Assembly (NCBI RefSeq): GCF_903645355.1
Contig: NZ_CAHJXR010000011.1
Span: 1-35,101, forward strand
Origin: Schaalia sp. Marseille-Q2122
Lineage (GTDB): Bacteria; Actinomycetota; Actinomycetes; Actinomycetales; Actinomycetaceae
DNA: 35,101 nucleotides
Reading direction: 5' to 3'
Of this stretch, positions 34,001 through 35,101 are shown piece after piece (positions within the stretch are counted from its first letter, which is position 1; every line of letters begins with the position of its first letter). A program made the position numbers and the translations under genes. The notes beneath the pieces are model-generated. The model did no database searches. It was given only the letters and a program-made list of their open reading frames with translations, and had not been told where the DNA came from.

Positions 34001-34654
34001 TGCCGCCGGGTCCTTCCACAGGCGCTCATTCGCCCGCGTCGGAGTGCCACGCCTCCTGCGCCACCAGAGCGCGCTCGCAATAAGGACCATCACCACTACA
34101 ACACTTCCTGGCACAACTACCCATAGCCACGAGCTCTCCTCAGACGAGGTCCCCCAAAAGCCCAGGACGCGGCGTAGCGTAAGGATCAAGGACGCAAGAA
34201 GCATGAACGCTCCCACGAAAGGCATGACCCTCATACCTGATCGCGAACCTTCTGGAGTTGGGGCGCTCGGCAGAGGAAAGAGCCTTGGACGCCCTCGTAG
34301 CTCCCAGCGTGACGCCCCCACCTCAAGGGCGTGCCCGCCTCTAGCACGACGAGGGCGACGCGGCACTAAAGCCCGGCGGCCCCAGCGGCCTCGGAGCGCA
34401 CTGCCATTGACTGATCCCAGATCATGCAGGCGCACCCCCTCTTTTTCGGGACGAAGCAGCAGGTGCTCCCGGGAGATCAGAGGGTCGGTGACCGCCGGGC
34501 AGGTCCGCCCGAAGGTGACACGCGCGTGGGAAGAGGGGGAGGGCAGGGCAAGGACCGCACCTCGATCTGGCCCGTACACGCACGCCAAATGCCACGAGGC
34601 CGACAGGGCATCGCGAGGAGCTTGAGCGTTATCAGGAGCCGGAAAAGCGTTCAC
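31094..34654 (-). CDS. FHA-FtsK/SpoIIIE ATPase, EssC-like (type VII secretion-type)
   Basis: 1186 residues from the GTG at 34654 (GGAAGG directly before it); a TTG seven codons earlier is possible. An N-terminal FHA domain (~25-115) has GRT, SREH and GSVNGS, the phosphothreonine-binding set. Two adjacent membrane helices (~140-200) follow, then a FtsK/SpoIIIE motor with Walker A GTTGSGKS (Lys498) and Walker B VLLACDEF (Asp603/Glu604). The segment ~720-1000 looks like a second, degenerate ATPase domain with no clear Walker A. A Thr/Ala/Pro/His-rich linker and a ~100-residue C-terminal domain end the protein. FHA-TM-ATPase order is that of firmicute EssC, unlike actinobacterial EccC. No WXG100 substrate or other secretion gene is nearby. 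Confidence 0.8.
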   Translation of the reverse strand: MNAFPAPDNAQAPRDALSASWHLACVYGPDRGAVLALPSPSSHARVTFGRTCPAVTDPLISREHLLLRPEKEGVRLHDLGSVNGSALRGRWGRRALVPRRPRRARGGHALEVGASRWELRGRPRLFPLPSAPTPEGSRSGMRVMPFVGAFMLLASLILTLRRVLGFWGTSSEESSWLWVVVPGSVVVVMVLIASALWWRRRRGTPTRANERLWKDPAAVLLTLAHKEAHASGQVLPHTSLPHTSLPHTPLSGALILPLRVLTGASGKASRTSEAVAHFGRGSGSLVVDLWNEATAPTSSSRGTQSALSSHYPAVHGADPLPYALYLAAFASLPSGGCTISVDPACEDFFASRPFASAEATPHPHLLICGNGARTVHLLASAHCPFCADHLAPDIAHIGVARDLDDLGAWWDYPLPAAAAVSWTWIEQCFRSEADTHGAGLLPDSVEAHSLGFLERPDEPNPTGSLSIGLGLGAAGPVTVDMVAHGPHAVIVGTTGSGKSVALLTWIIGLAARYSPAQLRMVLIDYKGGATFAALAGLPHVEATLTDLHPSRTERALVGVRTLLRQREHDLAQAGFSDLAQWEAAALAGAYPHPAPPRVLLACDEFTALSAQHPEAFQLLMSMAAQGRSLGLHILLATQRPDQALTPGLLANIDLRLALRCREESASQLLIHSSAAAQLPRIPGRAILSDQGEIQCAWIPHPGRVIDGLSEHWHHSCTPLSAGTPPLWAKDLPEDLPWSEVALSSAEEGIGIGLVDGIAQGLHSPLRWVGGHIRIEGSRRNSASIAAAVRALASAIAAEMGRPLHVCSVDPSLWRGAADAEAAGSSQSSRTRNAHARPASLLPVEDGVSIAHLLHEAEAHGPSIIAIEDQPALLRALERDIGTAAAHSLWNQMLHSAHGHGHGLTLVIGHPEQPSLWDRESGVMSYRLLIAHHDHELQRIGATRAHPTEALPGRALLLSAPEAATDHPLSVEGQSWPQVQLPLSLYPLFLTHRAAEEHSATTSTPATAHTPTPTHAPAATHAPAAWRVRSPMRSELDASDGHHGRSEGDCPTEEGASTSPERSTRPPKPRAQLLIGAPLETISLPAAEDITLIGDGANAHAEALGLLRNEEEGPTILPVQQWTQLAASTSPVIIALAPREEVSRALAMKAGGAHPWIARPCRDARSGIIWHHGILERCLLVEDKMPR
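33911..33955. repeat. 15-bp degenerate tandem repeat encoding LPHTS
   Basis: Three imperfect 15-bp units (33911-33925, 33926-33940, 33941-33955) encode LPHTS-LPHTS-LPHTP in the cytosolic segment of the FtsK-like protein after the membrane helices. Confidence 0.7.
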
Positions 34655-34679
34655 CCTTCCAGTCTTGCCGCACAAGCGC

Positions 34680-34716
34680 GGGAAAAGAAACGCACAAGCA
34701 AAGCTGTGGATAACTC
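34680..34716 (-). promoter_or_regulatory. Shared 37-bp element with DnaA-box-like core (copy 2)
   Basis: Minus strand: GAGTTATCCACAG, 11 bases, CGTTTCTTTTCCC. It ends 25 bp before the GTG of the FtsK-like gene and lies between it and the divergent ligA. It matches the element at 11565-11601 in both blocks and in spacing. Confidence 0.55.
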
Positions 34717-34789
34717 CAGTGGAAGCGTCCCCGCGGGGCGGAGAGGGATCTCTCCACCCGGCGGGGACATGCGTTCACGCGCAAGGTGA

Positions 34790-34795
34790 CACAAT
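34790..34795 (+). promoter_or_regulatory. -10 element (CACAAT) of ligA
   Basis: CACAAT, seven bases (GGATCCC), then ATG at 34803; an ATG at 34794 overlaps the hexamer and is therefore less likely to be the start. Confidence 0.4.
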
Positions 34796-34802
34796 GGATC
34801 CC

Positions 34803-35101
34803 ATGCATGCTGACGCTTTTGATTTTGATGCTCTTGCCGCCGACAGCCCCCACCAGCAGGCCCCGCTGCCTGAGGAAGCCCGCCGTCAGCACGCCGAACT
34901 GAGCATGCAGATTGAGCGCCTACGCCACGAGTACTACGACGCGCTCGCGGCCTCGGATGGCGCCGAGGTGGAGCTTTCCGAATCGGATGCCGCCTACGAC
35001 GCCCTCTTTGAGGACCTCAAGCAGCTTGAAGAGCAATTCCCCGCCCTCATCACCCCCGCCTCCCCGACGCAGACGGTGGGTGGTTCGCGGACCAATACCT
35101 T
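34803..35101 (+). CDS. ligA: NAD-dependent DNA ligase, 5' part (partial)
   Basis: The frame is open to the window edge, giving 99 complete codons plus two bases. The Ia domain is recognisable: IERLRHEYYDALAASD, then SDAAYDALFEDLKQLEEQFPAL and TPASPTQTVGG. These segments position NMN in bacterial NAD-dependent ligases, which seal Okazaki fragments and repair nicks. The first ~30 residues are an acidic Ala/Asp-rich extension before the usual ligase start. The adenylation, OB, helix-hairpin-helix and BRCT domains lie beyond the window. Confidence 0.93.
   Translation, partial: MHADAFDFDALAADSPHQQAPLPEEARRQHAELSMQIERLRHEYYDALAASDGAEVELSESDAAYDALFEDLKQLEEQFPALITPASPTQTVGGSRTNT

Overview
The window looks like GC-rich chromosomal DNA of an actinobacterium. 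The markers are a WhiB1 with its four-cysteine pattern, PdtaS, a UvrD2-type helicase, UPF0182 and PPA1309 family proteins, and a remnant of an LAxTG sorting signal. The sorting motif and overall style fit Actinomycetaceae (Actinomyces/Schaalia-like). That lineage call is inference; nothing here names a species.

Layout. (1) 1-3.6 kb: the 3' end of a Gly-rich plus-strand gene, a bidirectional terminator, then a minus-strand operon of a DUF4956 membrane protein, a VTC-type polyphosphate polymerase and a Cthe_2159-type lipoprotein. The lipoprotein's 3' end is made of 19-bp tandem repeats. (2) 3.6-6 kb: a divergent PhoP/TrcR-like two-component system. (3) 6-8.5 kb: rdgB-rph (minus) and nudC (plus), with back-to-back promoters. 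(4) 8.5-18.5 kb: uvrD2, an E1/ocin-ThiF-like protein, a DUF2342 metalloprotease, a PDZ/Lon-like protease, a PPA1309 protein and UPF0182. Together with nudC this is the gene neighbourhood of M. tuberculosis Rv3193c-Rv3199c, but without the ABC1 kinase and whiB7 found there. (5) 18.5-23.7 kb: terminator, initiator tRNA-Met, then a gene-poor accessory stretch with a possible SUKH-like orphan, a decayed cell-wall-anchored surface protein and a DASS transporter. (6) 23.7-30.6 kb: FAD monooxygenase, rmuC, thyA-folA, OsmC, DUF2505 and pdtaS. (7) 30.6-35.1 kb: whiB1, a large FHA-FtsK/SpoIIIE (EssC-like) ATPase and the start of ligA.

Functional threads. RdgB and NudC clean up aberrant or capped nucleotides, Rph matures tRNA ends, and UvrD2, RmuC and LigA act on DNA. 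ThyA-FolA form a coupled dTMP/folate operon. PdtaS and WhiB1 are global stress/redox regulators. The VTC operon sits head-to-head with a two-component system that may control it.

Regulatory style. At least ten genes have a nAnnnT hexamer ending 6-7 nt before the start codon and no convincing Shine-Dalgarno, as expected of leaderless transcripts. A 37-bp element containing a perfect TTATCCACA box lies upstream of two otherwise unrelated minus-strand genes and is the least explained signal in the window. I found no CRISPR array, rRNA, transposase or clear prophage.
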